This document shows, piece by piece, positions 1 to 9,618 of a stretch of DNA of 60,262 nucleotides. The stretch is taken from NCBI GenBank assembly GCA_037447655.1, contig JBBHKE010000266.1, positions 1 to 60,262 on the forward strand. The letters are read 5' to 3'. The position numbers and the translations under genes are program-made. The DNA comes from Zygnema cylindricum (taxonomy: Eukaryota; Streptophyta; Zygnematophyceae; Zygnematales; Zygnemataceae). The notes under the pieces were generated by a model. It worked only from the letters and a program-made list of their open reading frames with translations. It made no database searches and was not told the origin of the DNA. Position 1 is the stretch's first letter; every line of letters starts with the position of its first letter.

Positions 1-376
1 CTTCGCGTGGCGGCTTTAATGCCGGCCGTCCGATCAAAACATATTTTACACGGTTCAGATTCGCGTACATGCAGAAATTGCTCATTTTGGTTAGTCTGCT
101 GTTAATTAGCTGTTTCGTTAATGTTTACATATTTATGAAACCCGTCACGTGTATCGTTTCGTAACGCCTTAATGGTTAAGGCGTTAGTCTACAAAGAACC
201 TAGAGGTCACAGGTTCAAATCAGACATATGTATCATTTTAGCCAAAATACCCTTAACTGCAAAAACTGCCACTTTCTAAATATGGCGGCAGCCATGGCGC
301 GCCTTTGATCCTTACTCTCTTTCTTTAAAACAAAACTAAAATAGGGAAGTGAACTATTAATTTCCTATTTTCAACA
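1..376 (-). repeat. copia LTR fragment (subfamily 1), minus strand
   Basis: This is the reverse complement of the first ~375 bp of the LTR at 5567-6455, with small differences. It ends at 376 with the complement of the LTR start TGTTGAAAA. The window edge cuts off the rest. No polypurine tract follows 376, so it is a solo LTR or a 5' LTR. On the plus strand it carries a tRNA-like module at 163-239: a perfect 10-bp hairpin (163-185), a B-box-like GGTTCAAATCA (212-222) and a TTTT run (236-239). Confidence 0.85.
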
Positions 377-468
377 GAAGCTAATCTAGATAGTACCGAC
401 TCCAAGTTGATATAAACCCAAATGACTAACCCCTTCACAGTCAAAACCCCAATATAGATTCACCCTTG
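377..468. other. Unassigned spacer between two copia LTRs
   Basis: These 92 bp lie between two minus-strand copia LTRs and match neither. They may be a remnant of the gypsy element that resumes at 1521, or leader sequence of a copia element. No motif decides between these. Confidence 0.3.
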
Positions 469-1520
469 TGAAATAACACATTCTGCGTGCTTAGTTCCAC
501 CACAGAATGCAAAGTTAGAATATGAGATTTGGACACATTCACCTACTTTGACTTTCCCTTAGAAATGCAGCCACCCAAGCAGGCAAAAACTTTGACCGAC
601 TACACCCCTGTGTAGCCTGGACTCCCCTGAGTCCGAAGCAAAAAGAATCACTGAAATTGGTCAATCGAATTGATAGTTATGGCTGGCCAAAGTTTGCCAT
701 TTGTACAAGGTGCTCTCTGGGAGAGGCAGCTACCTACCCAAAAAATTTGAAGTCCTATTCCCCCTCTAAAACTCTATCTACTGAAGTACGGCACCAATCA
801 AATTATTGTGTCGTACATAAAAGTACAGGTGTCGGTGTACTTTCTGTACGACCATTGTACGACATGGCAAAAATGTCCACATGTATCATAGCCGGATTTG
901 TTCCCGCAATCTTCGGAGTCGCCGCAATTCAACATTGTCGCGCCATATGTCACATGACGTGGCAATGGCTGAAAAACGCCAAAAGTACATATTATGTGAT
1001 CGGGACGCCTATCGTGGGCGTCCGATCAAATCGGATACAATTGTAGCCGTTGAAAATACACGCGCGATATTTGTTTCCCGTTCGAAACAAATGCGCGGTA
1101 TCCGTTTCATAAAATACATTAAATCGTACTCTATACTATATAAAATTGTATCTATGCATTACGTATCTATTTACCGTTATACGAACTAGTCTACGTGTAA
1201 AAGTATAAATATCTGTCAAACGTATAATACTCCAGCATTGGATTTAGACTTATTAGTTAAAGCTAACGGCTAGTTTGACGGACGGCAGGTACCCGGATCA
1301 AATCCTGGGTCCGACAAACCTTTTAGATAACTCTATCAAAATTTGCCTTCCTGTCCTCTTTGGACAGCCTAGGCAGCCATGGATCCAACTCCTCTTCAAG
1401 TCTTCAGTGACTACGACAAGTGTGGAAACTTGAGTGAAGAGTTAGAGGTAGGCTGTCACTGTCCCCTTTTTGCCTTTTATTTTACAATCTCTAGACCTAG
1501 AATAAACTTAAATTTCAACA
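469..1520 (-). repeat. Solo copia LTR (subfamily 2), minus strand, inside the gypsy element
   Basis: It is homologous in patches to the copia LTRs at 5567 and 45535: the gactccc(c/t)tgagtcc palindrome near 625, the tgccacccaa/gcag block near 570, and the ttagacctaga block near 1495. The LTR start reads TGTTGAAATTT in reverse complement at 1520, and gypsy pol coding resumes directly after it. The outer end is placed at 469, where an imperfect inverted repeat matches the hairpin at the end of the intact copia LTR. A tRNA-like module lies on the plus strand at 1273-1324. No target duplication was found, so the 469 end is approximate. Confidence 0.65.
1270..1324 (+). promoter_or_regulatory. tRNA-like Pol III module in copia LTR 2
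   Basis: GTTTGACGGA (1273-1282) pairs with TCCGACAAAC (1310-1319) with one A-A mismatch. They enclose a T-arm-like hairpin carrying GGATCAAATCC (1295-1305), one or two changes from a B box. A TTTT run follows at 1321. The same arrangement occurs at 46258-46320 in another LTR subfamily. The module runs antisense to the LTR. Pol III promoter activity is inferred from the motifs only. Confidence 0.5.
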
Positions 1521-1521
1521 A

Positions 1522-2389
1522 GATGAACAGCTAGCATTTGCACAAGCCATGGAAGCCATGACCATTAACACGCCTGAAAAACCGACATGGAAATTCGGAA
1601 CAGGACTAACAGAAACTGAACACGAACTATTAGATGAAGTCATAAACCGAAACGTGGACGCATTTGCTTTCTCCATGAAAGACTTAGGTCGACACACCAC
1701 TTACAAAATATCTATTGAATTAGAAGATGACACACCTATATTTTAGCCCAAGCATCGTCTATCCCAAACCGACTGGGAATCTGTTGACAAACGATGCGCA
1801 GAGTTAGAAGAGGCAAGTCTGATTTATAGGTCCGATGCCACTTTTGTGGCACCCACCGTCATGCCTCGTAAAAAAGACGCGGAGGGGAACTTTAGAGAAC
1901 GTCGCATGTGTGGGGACTATCGAGAACTGAATTCACGTACAATCTAGGACCGACATCAAATGCCGTTGGCCGAGGACAATTTTGATCACGTGGGCAGAGC
2001 TAAATATTTTAGCATCCTAGATCTGCGACACGGATTTAATCAAATCGAAATAAAGGAAAAAGATTGACACAAAACTGCATTTTGCGGTAGTGACGGACGT
2101 TATGAATGGGCGGTTATGCCTTTTGGACTGAAAAAATGCACCAGCGGTATTCCTAAAAGTCATGGACTCAGTCTTGGGGGGATTTAAGTTTGCCCGTTGC
2201 TATATTGACGATCTAATCCTCGCTTCAGCCTCTATAAAGGAACATGCAGTGCATATAGAGTGGGTGTCGAAGGAATTAAAAAAGGTAGGACTTAAATGTC
2301 ATCCTGCCTAATGTACCTTTGGGGCCGAAGGGGTTCCATACCTTGGGCACTTTATCTCATCTGAGGGAATTACTCCGCTAGAAGTAAAA
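1522..2389 (+). pseudogene. Ty3/gypsy reverse transcriptase, N-terminal part (broken)
   Basis: This is the first surviving stretch of the PHD-finger gypsy element's pol. It has the usual RT order: the approach to the fingers (around 1730-1780), an MPRKKD-like strand with the REL-N region (around 1860-1940), SILDLRHGFNQIEI with the first catalytic Asp (near 2020), MPFGL (near 2117) and YIDD (near 2200) holding the catalytic Asp pair. The frame is broken by TAG near 1744 and 1945, TGA near 2066, a one-base slip in an A-run near 2133, and TAA near 2309. Upstream gag and protease are absent, replaced by the solo copia LTR at 469-1520. Non-functional as read with the standard code. Confidence 0.85.
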
Positions 2390-3214
2390 GTGGAAGCAAT
2401 TAGTAAACTATCGGCCCCAACCAATTTGACTAGCCTGCGTGCATTTCTCGGGTTAGCCAATTATTACCTACGGTTTGCTCCTAGTTTCAGCATACTTGCA
2501 TCTCCATTAAATGAACTCTTGAAGAAATCAGTCTCGTTCACGTGGGGACCCTCTCGGATCGAGGCATTTCAGGGATTAAAGGACGCATTGTCCACCGCTC
2601 TTATTCTCCGTCCCCCAAATCATAAGTTGCGATTTTGCCTACAGACAGACTTTGGTAAGCCCGGTATTGCAGCCATCCTAACTCAGCGTGAACTCACAGG
2701 TGAGGAATATTTGGTGGCTTATGTCAGTCGGAGCAACAATCAAGCGGAATCAAATTACAATAGTTATGAGGGGGAGTGCCTTGCCGCAGTTTGGGGAATT
2801 GTGCATTTCAATCATTATCTCTATGGCAAACCTTCTACCCTTCTTACTGACCATCAACCATTGCATTCGCTCAGGACTAATGACAAGCTATCCGACAAAT
2901 TAGCCCGTTGGGCTCTTATTTTACAGAAATATGACATGGAAATAATCCATCGACCCGGGCTCCTCAGTTTGAATGCCGACGGCCTTTCTAAGAACCCTTT
3001 GCCCCACTTCAATGATAATGGTGTGCGACAGGATTTTGATAACAGATCAGTTGCCTCCTTATCAGCTGGAGCACATCTGATTTGCAGTTTTTGCAACACC
3101 TACAAGCCACAAAACCGAACCCGATCCGTGGCGGGACAATGCTTTAATTCTTTTTCTATTTACACAGTCTTTCCGAGCGGGCACCCTACCAATGGAAGAG
3201 GAGCGTGTTCGTAA
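2390..3214 (+). pseudogene. Ty3/gypsy RT thumb, connection and RNase H
   Basis: This open stretch of 274 codons continues the RT from the preceding broken frame. It starts with the typical post-YIDD segment (FLGLANYYLRF around residue 25). A Ty3-type RNase H follows with a catalytic Asp in LQTDFG (around residue 89), the SNNQAESNYNSYEGECLA block with its Glu (around 115-130) and the conserved TDHQPL (around 153). Because the upstream part is in the same frame after the slip near 2133, the listed start is not a biological start codon. The last ~40 residues drift out of frame into the integrase region. Confidence 0.85.
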
Positions 3215-3939
3215 GAGGGCCCAAAGTTACCTATGGATGGGGGGCTCACTTATTCTTCTTCTCTCAGACGGAAGTCACCGGCATGTCCCTCGGCCGACGG
3301 AACGACTATCACTTATCAACCAAATTCATACTGACCTTGGACACTATGGCACCAAACGAACTTTGAGTTTGGTACAGGCACGGTATTGGTGGTCTGGCAT
3401 GCAGGCTGATGTGGCGGCTGTGTTGCAAGAATGCAGCACATGTGACCAGCTACGAACCTCGTTTTCTAACCGGCAAACCACCCTTCAACCCTTGCCTATT
3501 CGAGGGCTCTTCTACAGATGGTTGTGTGACTTGGCAGGTCCCTTTCCAATTTCTCGAAAGGGGCAAGCAGTACATTATGATTATGATCGAAAATTTCAGC
3601 AAATGGGTGGAAGTTGTGGCCCTCTCGCAGAAAACTGCCAAACTCACCACTACAACTTTCAAAGAGCATGTGCTTCTCCGATACGGAGCCCCCGCAAAAG
3701 TACTTACCGACCAAAGAACCGACTTCTGCGGCGAATTTCAGGGGATGCTGGACGAGGCCTTAATCGATCACTGGAGGACGAGCCGAGATCATTCTCAAGC
3801 AGACAGTTTGGCAAAGAGAGCTGTACAAACCTTTAAGCGTGCTTTGCGTAAACATTGCTTGGAAAAACAAATTACGGTGTGGGATGAATCATTGGGATAT
3901 ATTGTCATGGGTTATCACATGTTGTACAGGCAAGTCTAG
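3192..3939 (+). pseudogene. Ty3/gypsy integrase (two overlapping frames)
   Basis: Two overlapping frames together cover the integrase. The first (3192-3570) has the HHCC zinc-binding domain: HTDLGHYGTKRTL, then CSTCDQLR. The second (from ~3540) has the core: a Trp-rich segment WVEVVALSQKTA, LTDQRTDFCGEFQ with the second Asp of D,D-35-E, and a degraded region where the catalytic Glu should be (ADSLAKRAVQTF). A frameshift near 3550 joins them. The altered Glu segment and the shifts make this an inactive copy. Confidence 0.8.
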
Positions 3940-3959
3940 CAAATTTTAGCCCCTATTAT

Positions 3960-4598
3960 GTGTTGTTTCGTCGAAAACCACTACTAGGTAGGAATGTACA
4001 GAAAGTCGCGAGCTTACCTCTACCTCTCATGTTTGATTCTCTGTTTTTGGAAGAACTAACTAACCGAGCGTTGCTTTTTGCTAGAGAAATGCCCATTGCC
4101 TTTGAAAACTTGCAGATTGCCCAACATCGCGACTGCTTACGGTTTGCGACAACTTGCACTGGCAGCTACCGGCCACAACAAAAACCCTTCCGGGTGGGGG
4201 ACTACGTTTATTTGCGGCGGCAAACTTTTGACACACTCGACACGGATGTTTCGGCTCACATTTTGAGGAAAACCAAAATCGACGCCAATGGATTATTAAG
4301 CTTACAAGGGGCTGACCCGCGAAATTTGCGGGAGCATTCAAAAAATTCTTCTCCTTGCTATCTACCTGACCTTTCCCACAACATGGACCCGTGGCGGATG
4401 TCGATTACCGAGGCCACTGAGTGCCAATTATGCCGGCGATCTGATGGAGAAACAACAATGCTCCTCTGTGACTATTGCAATCTGAGATCCCATATGGTGT
4501 GTTTGGTTCCACCTCTGCATACTATCCCGACTGGAAATTGGTTTTGCCACGGATGTCGCTACCTACCAGCAGTTTTTACCAGCTCCTCCGAAGGCTAA
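3960..4598 (+). CDS. Integrase C-terminal domain fused to a PHD finger
   Basis: These 212 residues are the C-terminal end of the gypsy pol. Residues ~78-90 (PFRVGDYVYLRR) resemble the integrase C-terminal SH3-like fold, followed by a LLSLQGADPR strand typical of this region. Residues 155-199 form a PHD finger with complete C4-H-C3 spacing: Cys155, 158, 170, 173, His178, Cys181, 196, 199, plus the Trp two residues before the last Cys pair. PHD fingers commonly read histone H3 tails, so a role in targeting integration is a reasonable inference, as for chromodomains in chromoviruses. The frame continues from a broken integrase. A G-rich tract just after the stop (4602-4617) is the likely polypurine tract. 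Confidence 0.8.
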   Translation: MLFRRKPLLGRNVQKVASLPLPLMFDSLFLEELTNRALLFAREMPIAFENLQIAQHRDCLRFATTCTGSYRPQQKPFRVGDYVYLRRQTFDTLDTDVSAHILRKTKIDANGLLSLQGADPRNLREHSKNSSPCYLPDLSHNMDPWRMSITEATECQLCRRSDGETTMLLCDYCNLRSHMVCLVPPLHTIPTGNWFCHGCRYLPAVFTSSSEG

Positions 4599-4611
4599 GG
4601 AGCTGGGGGGG

Positions 4612-5566
4612 GGGGAATTCCATCCTTACTTACCTGATCTTGCTTTGTCTTTTATTTTCTTGCCAGGTCCATGTGTTTGGAATAATTAGTTTTTCCAGGC
4701 AGATTCATTTATTGTTTCTTGCGATATATATGATTTGTACTCCGATTGTGGTCACAAATACTGTACATATGTAATGGCCATTCATTTTCTGGTATTTTTC
4801 GGCCACCCACGCGGGATGTGATGCATGCCATTCATGGTTGTACTGTCATGCACGACAGCTGTCATGCTGTAAGACGTCAGCGGGTATTGTGATTATATCG
4901 TGTACTAATTGAAGTTTTGGTGACGTGACAGGTACATATCTGAAAGTACAACTACAAATTCGTACGGGATAAAGGTCGAAATATACTCTCGTACAGCACC
5001 ACGGGAACACAATGTGAAATCAGCGTGGAATTCGACCACGGTACGGCATACGACGTCAGAAATTCAAACGGATACAAACCTGATAGGTGTTTGAAGTCAT
5101 GTACCCTTGGAGGTTCATGCATCATTTTTGCTTAGCTTAGGGAGGGTTTTTATCCTCGAGGTGTAGATGTAAGGCAGTCCGAGGCGGCCACGCAGCGGTC
5201 GTCTCTTGAAACTGACAGCGTTTTAACATACAAACCTGCCTCCTCAAAGACATGTAGGAATTAGTGTTGACGTACAGATTTGTGAAAGCATAGGATAAAT
5301 GCCATTTGGCAAGATAGTAACTTTTGCAAATTTAGTACAGGAATCCAACATTGGAAGGTTGTCGTTTTTTGGCAGCCTTTTTCTCGGGATTTGTCGAACA
5401 TTGTGATCTTAGGGTTTCCACCCTAATATTTAGTGACAAGTTAGTTTTGAGTTAGGGTTTTTGCTTTTCCAGACCCATGGTCTATCCCAGTAATTGTCTC
5501 TGAGTTTTTCCTTCTCTTTGTACTAAGACCTTACCTAATCTACCTGCGCAAGCCAGCCAGCAAGGT
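4612..5566 (+). repeat. 3' LTR of the PHD gypsy element (interrupted by copia)
   Basis: It starts right after the G-rich tract that follows the PHD-finger stop codon. Its first ~245 bp recur at 12011-12257, beginning at the same GAATTCC sequence, which fixes the LTR start. The LTR is cut at 5566, where the intact copia element begins. Its remaining part probably lies beyond that element, at 11778-12010. It contains no coding sequence. Confidence 0.65.
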
Positions 5567-6455
5567 TGTTGAAAAGAGGTAATTAATAGTTCACTTCCCT
5601 ATTTTAGTTTTGTTTTAAAGAAAGAGAGTGAGGATCAAAGGCGCGCCATGGCTGCCGCCATATTTAGAAAGTGGCAGTTTTTGCAGATAAGGGTATTTTG
5701 GATAAAATGATGCCTAGGTCTAGATTTGAACCTGTGACCTCTAGATCTTTATAGCCTAAACGCCTTAACCATTAAGGCGTTACGAAACGATACACGTGAC
5801 GGGTTTCATAAATATATAAACATTAACGAAACAGCTAATTAACAGCAGACTAACCAAAATGAGCAATTTCTGCATGTACGCGAATCTGAACCGTGTAAAA
5901 TATGTTTTGATCGGACGGCCGGCATTAAAGCCGCCACGCGAAGTGAGCTTTTCGGCGGCATACGGATATAGCGTCACGCGGTGCCACGTGGCGCCACATT
6001 ATTTGATACCGGAGAAGATGGGAGGAGGAACCATGGCTTCCGATATGATAGGTGTCACCTTGTAGACCTTGTCGTACAATAGTTGTACAATAAGTACATC
6101 GCCCATTGTACCTTCTTGTACTTTATAGTGTTCCTATTGGACTAGGGTTTAATAGTAGGTAGTCGTGAGTAGGCAGACCGAGACTCAGTAATATTTAGGT
6201 ACCTCTCTCTAAGAGAGCTTGTAACTATAAAGGTCGTCTTTGACCAGCCATAACTTACTGCTCGGGTGAGCAAATTCAGTGATTCTTTTTGCGTTTGACT
6301 CAGGGGAGTCTTGTCCTCACAAGGGTGAGAGTGGTCAGAATATTTGTGTGCCTGGGCGGCGCTTATTCAGCGGGAAAGTAGAAGGGGGAAATATTATCCT
6401 AGAGGCTTTACATAGGCTGCTCATTCTGTGGGTCAATGGAGACCACAGAATTTCA
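5567..6455 (+). repeat. 5' LTR of the intact copia element
   Basis: 889 bp, from TGTTGAAAAG to TTTCA. An antisense tRNA-like module lies at ~5718-5781 (B-box complement, then a perfect 10-bp hairpin at 5759-5781). The last ~35 bp form a hairpin (attctgtgg pairing with ccacagaat, 6423-6450) next to the PBS. Many GTAC-containing motifs lie around 6070-6120. The gag frame starts inside the LTR at 6436. Confidence 0.92.
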
Positions 6456-9400
6456 GGTTATGGGCCCACCCTCTAGGGTGCCCATATTTGATGGATCAGA
6501 CTTTCTTTATTGGGAAATGATGATGGAGGGAGAACTATTTGAGAAGCATTTATGGGGCATAGTGTCTAGACAAATTCGATGCCCACCTCCACCTGGGTTT
6601 GGAGGGACACGTTTTTCTGGCACCTCCGCCTCTACAGTTGGTAGAACAGTTGCCACCATCACCGAGGATGAAGATGAGGAAGCAGAAGAGATTGTCATGG
6701 AAGGAGAAAAGGAAAGAGTTGCAACTCAAGTAACACCATTGCCGAAGGCGATACCGGCAGCAGCACCACCAGCAACAACGACAAGGGTTCAGTCCGAAAG
6801 ATCAGAGTATGAAAAGTGGAACTACAAAGACAAGGTTGCTAAGCTCTTAATTCTTAAAAGTGTAGCAAAGGGCATTGCCATTCCCCTTATGCATGTCAAA
6901 TCTTCATCTCAGATTTGGATATCACTAGTTAACAAATATAAGAGTGGATCATTGCAGCAGCAACAGTTGGCAGAAAATAAGATTGCAGCTTATACTTATA
7001 AGGGAGGAAGTATGGATAATTATTGTAATGATTTAGGAGCATTGTTTGGAGAGTTAGAGAGTGCAGGTAACTCATGGTCTGAGAGACAAAGAGTGAACAC
7101 ATTAATGATGAAACTACCTGAAGAGTATGAGAATATCATTAACCGATTGCAGGACATAGGAGATAGCAATTGGAATTGGGATGACACTGTGGGAATGATT
7201 TTAGTGAAAAAAAGCACCATAGAGCTTAGGAGAGGGAGTCCAAGTGTTCAAGCATTGTCTGCACAAGCTGATTGGCGGAAGCGTGATGAGGAGAGAGGGA
7301 AAGATCCTTATCGAAACTTTGGTGGAAGAGGACAAGGAGGTGGCAGGTTTGATAGACATGGGAGAGGAACTTCTCGAGGAGGATTATGTCACTTCTGCAA
7401 GAAACCGGGACACTATATGGCAGATTGTGTCAGACTTGCAAATCTTCGACTGAAAGATGGTCAAGGAACTTCAAAGGACGGAGGAAAGAAAAAGGCTTTC
7501 CTGACTCAAGTTCTTGATGAGGAAGTGGAAGGAAAAACTGAACCTGAAGAGGAGCTTGAGGAGCTTCTCCTTAATCCGAAAAACACTGAAAAGCATGTCG
7601 ACATTCCACGGAGACAAAAGTGTGCTTTCGGAGGTAAGAGGGATCCACCCGAGGATGGGTGGATCATAGACTCAGGGGCTTCAATGCATATGTGCAAAGA
7701 TAAGCGGTGGTTCACTAAACTGAGAAAGATCCCAACAGTTGAGATAGAGTACGGAGATGGTAGAGTAGAAACCACAAGTCTTGTTGGAACTGTTGACTTG
7801 AAGGTTCTAGTTGATGGAAAGGCCTCAATTGTAACACTCTCAGACGTTCTTTACATTCCACAACTTAGCAAGAACCTAGTCTCAACAGCTGTCCTAGATG
7901 AAAAGGAGTTTGAAACAGGAACTAGGAAAGGAATCTTCACAGCAAGCTTTGATAATGAGGTTTATTTCATAGCTGAGAAGGGCAGTCAAGGAATGTTCAG
8001 AATTGTACTTTGCAATGAAAAGAGTGTTCTCTACTCGTGTGCAAGTGAGATGATGCTTTGGCATAAAAGGTTGGGGCATGTGCATCTAGATAGATTAAAG
8101 AAAATGAAGAAAAATGGAATAGTGGAGGGTATTACTTTTGAAGATGATGAGACCTTTGATGATTGTAGTGGATGTGCCCAAGGGAAGATTCATAGACTTC
8201 CATTTCCAAAGGCAACCACATTTAGGAGAGAGAAAGTATTAGATCTAGTTCACACTGATATTTGGGGACCTGCTAGGTATGCCTCACATGGGGGGAAAAG
8301 ATGGATGTTAACTATCACAGATGATTGGTCTAGATACACGAAGGTATACTTTCTCAGACATAAGTCAGAGGTATTAAGATGTTTCAAAGAGTATAAAGTA
8401 TGGAGTGAAAAGCTACATGAAACCTCAATAAAAGAGATAAGAAGTGATAATGGGAAAGAATACACCTCAAGGGATTTTGAGGAATATCTTAAAGAAGAAG
8501 GAATTCATCATGAGAAAACTATTCCCTATAATCCGGAACAAAATGGGGTAGCAGAAAGAGTGAATAGAACTTTAGGAGATATGTCCAGAAGTATGTTAAG
8601 TGATAAGAGGATAGGGCTGCAGTTTTGGGCTGAGTCTATGAACTATGCTAATTTCATCAAAAATAGAGTCCTAACTTCAGCAAATAAAGAGAAAACTCCG
8701 TATGAGAGGTGGACAGGAAGAAAGCCTGATTTGTCTAGTTTGAGAGTGTTCGGAAGTCAAGTCTACAGTTTGGATTCCGATAAGACTAAATGGAAGTTAG
8801 AGGGAAGAGGGAAACCAGGATATCTTGTAGGATATGATGAGAGCACAAAAGGATACCGAGTGTATGACTTGAAAAAGAGAGATATAATTTTGGTAAAACA
8901 CATAGTGGTGATGAATGAAGAGAAGTCCATTGATCCATTCAAATATAATAAGGAAGTCAAAATCAGATTTGAAACGGATCAGTTTTCTGACTTTGACTTT
9001 GAAAATGAAGAGAGGGAAGAGGGAGAAAAAGAAAAATCTACAGATCTACCAAAGGAGAAGGAGGAAAGGACAACATCCGAGGCAACGCCACAATACGAAG
9101 TGGAAACCGATGAGGAACTTTATGAGACACCGGAATCGGAAGATAGGGAAGCTGAAAATCTCCCAAAACGAAACCCAAGGATGCCTTCCATACCAGCGTC
9201 AGATTTTGAAGGGGGAAGAAGAAGTAGTAAACGACTTCAAGAAAGACAAGTAAATAACCAACTCACAAAGATGTCTCACCCAGATGAACCTCAAACATAC
9301 TTAGAGGCCATAAACAGTCCAGAAAGTAGCCGGTGGATCACAGCTATAAATGAAGAAATGGCCTCTATCATGGAAGCCAATACATGGGAGTTGGTAGATT

Positions 9401-9618
9401 GTCCACCGGACCGAAAACCGATCGGATGTAAGTGGGTGTTTAAACTTAAATTAAACCCGGATAATACCATTGAGAGGTACAAAGCTAGGTTAGTTGCAAA
9501 AGGTTATACACAGAAAGAGGGGATAGACTACGAAGAAACCTTTGCACCTGTAGTCAGATTTCCTTCTGTTAGAATCCTTTTAAGTATAGCCGCAGCGGAG
9601 GATATGGAAATCCACTAG
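6436..9618 (+). CDS. Copia gag-protease-integrase-RT polyprotein, first part
   Basis: 1,060 codons covering gag, protease, integrase and the start of RT. Visible motifs: gag zinc knuckle C-x2-C-x4-H-x4-C (CHFCKKPGHYMADC, near residue 318); aspartic protease DSGAS (near 411); integrase HHCC domain (WHKRLGHVHL near 541, CSGCAQGK near 577); D,D-35-E core with Asp in HTDIWGP (near 607), Asp in RSDNGKEYT (near 669) and Glu in PEQNGVAER (near 706); acidic Glu-rich linker (850-930); RT fingers KWVFKLKLNPD (near 999). It stops at TAG 9616-9618, at the Gln of the conserved H-Q-M-D-I-K-T-A-F block, and the frame continues unchanged into the next entry. The start could be 6436 (inside the LTR) or the PBS ATG at 6460; the latter gives a gag starting MGPPSR. 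Confidence 0.93.
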   Translation: METTEFQVMGPPSRVPIFDGSDFLYWEMMMEGELFEKHLWGIVSRQIRCPPPPGFGGTRFSGTSASTVGRTVATITEDEDEEAEEIVMEGEKERVATQVTPLPKAIPAAAPPATTTRVQSERSEYEKWNYKDKVAKLLILKSVAKGIAIPLMHVKSSSQIWISLVNKYKSGSLQQQQLAENKIAAYTYKGGSMDNYCNDLGALFGELESAGNSWSERQRVNTLMMKLPEEYENIINRLQDIGDSNWNWDDTVGMILVKKSTIELRRGSPSVQALSAQADWRKRDEERGKDPYRNFGGRGQGGGRFDRHGRGTSRGGLCHFCKKPGHYMADCVRLANLRLKDGQGTSKDGGKKKAFLTQVLDEEVEGKTEPEEELEELLLNPKNTEKHVDIPRRQKCAFGGKRDPPEDGWIIDSGASMHMCKDKRWFTKLRKIPTVEIEYGDGRVETTSLVGTVDLKVLVDGKASIVTLSDVLYIPQLSKNLVSTAVLDEKEFETGTRKGIFTASFDNEVYFIAEKGSQGMFRIVLCNEKSVLYSCASEMMLWHKRLGHVHLDRLKKMKKNGIVEGITFEDDETFDDCSGCAQGKIHRLPFPKATTFRREKVLDLVHTDIWGPARYASHGGKRWMLTITDDWSRYTKVYFLRHKSEVLRCFKEYKVWSEKLHETSIKEIRSDNGKEYTSRDFEEYLKEEGIHHEKTIPYNPEQNGVAERVNRTLGDMSRSMLSDKRIGLQFWAESMNYANFIKNRVLTSANKEKTPYERWTGRKPDLSSLRVFGSQVYSLDSDKTKWKLEGRGKPGYLVGYDESTKGYRVYDLKKRDIILVKHIVVMNEEKSIDPFKYNKEVKIRFETDQFSDFDFENEEREEGEKEKSTDLPKEKEERTTSEATPQYEVETDEELYETPESEDREAENLPKRNPRMPSIPASDFEGGRRSSKRLQERQVNNQLTKMSHPDEPQTYLEAINSPESSRWITAINEEMASIMEANTWELVDCPPDRKPIGCKWVFKLKLNPDNTIERYKARLVAKGYTQKEGIDYEETFAPVVRFPSVRILLSIAAAEDMEIH
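6456..6470 (+). promoter_or_regulatory. Primer-binding site for an initiator tRNA-Met 5' half
   Basis: GGTTATGGGCCCACC directly follows the LTR. It is complementary to the anticodon-arm segment of initiator tRNA-Met, not to its 3' CCA end. Drosophila copia uses the same kind of site, primed by a 5'-half fragment of initiator tRNA-Met. The 15-nt match fits the plant version of this tRNA. The ATG at 6460-6462, complement of the CAU anticodon, is in frame with gag. Confidence 0.85.

Noticed and set aside
5780-5977. Small frames repeated at 5780 and 11100
   Set aside because: They recur only because both LTRs of the copia element contain them; no protein signature.
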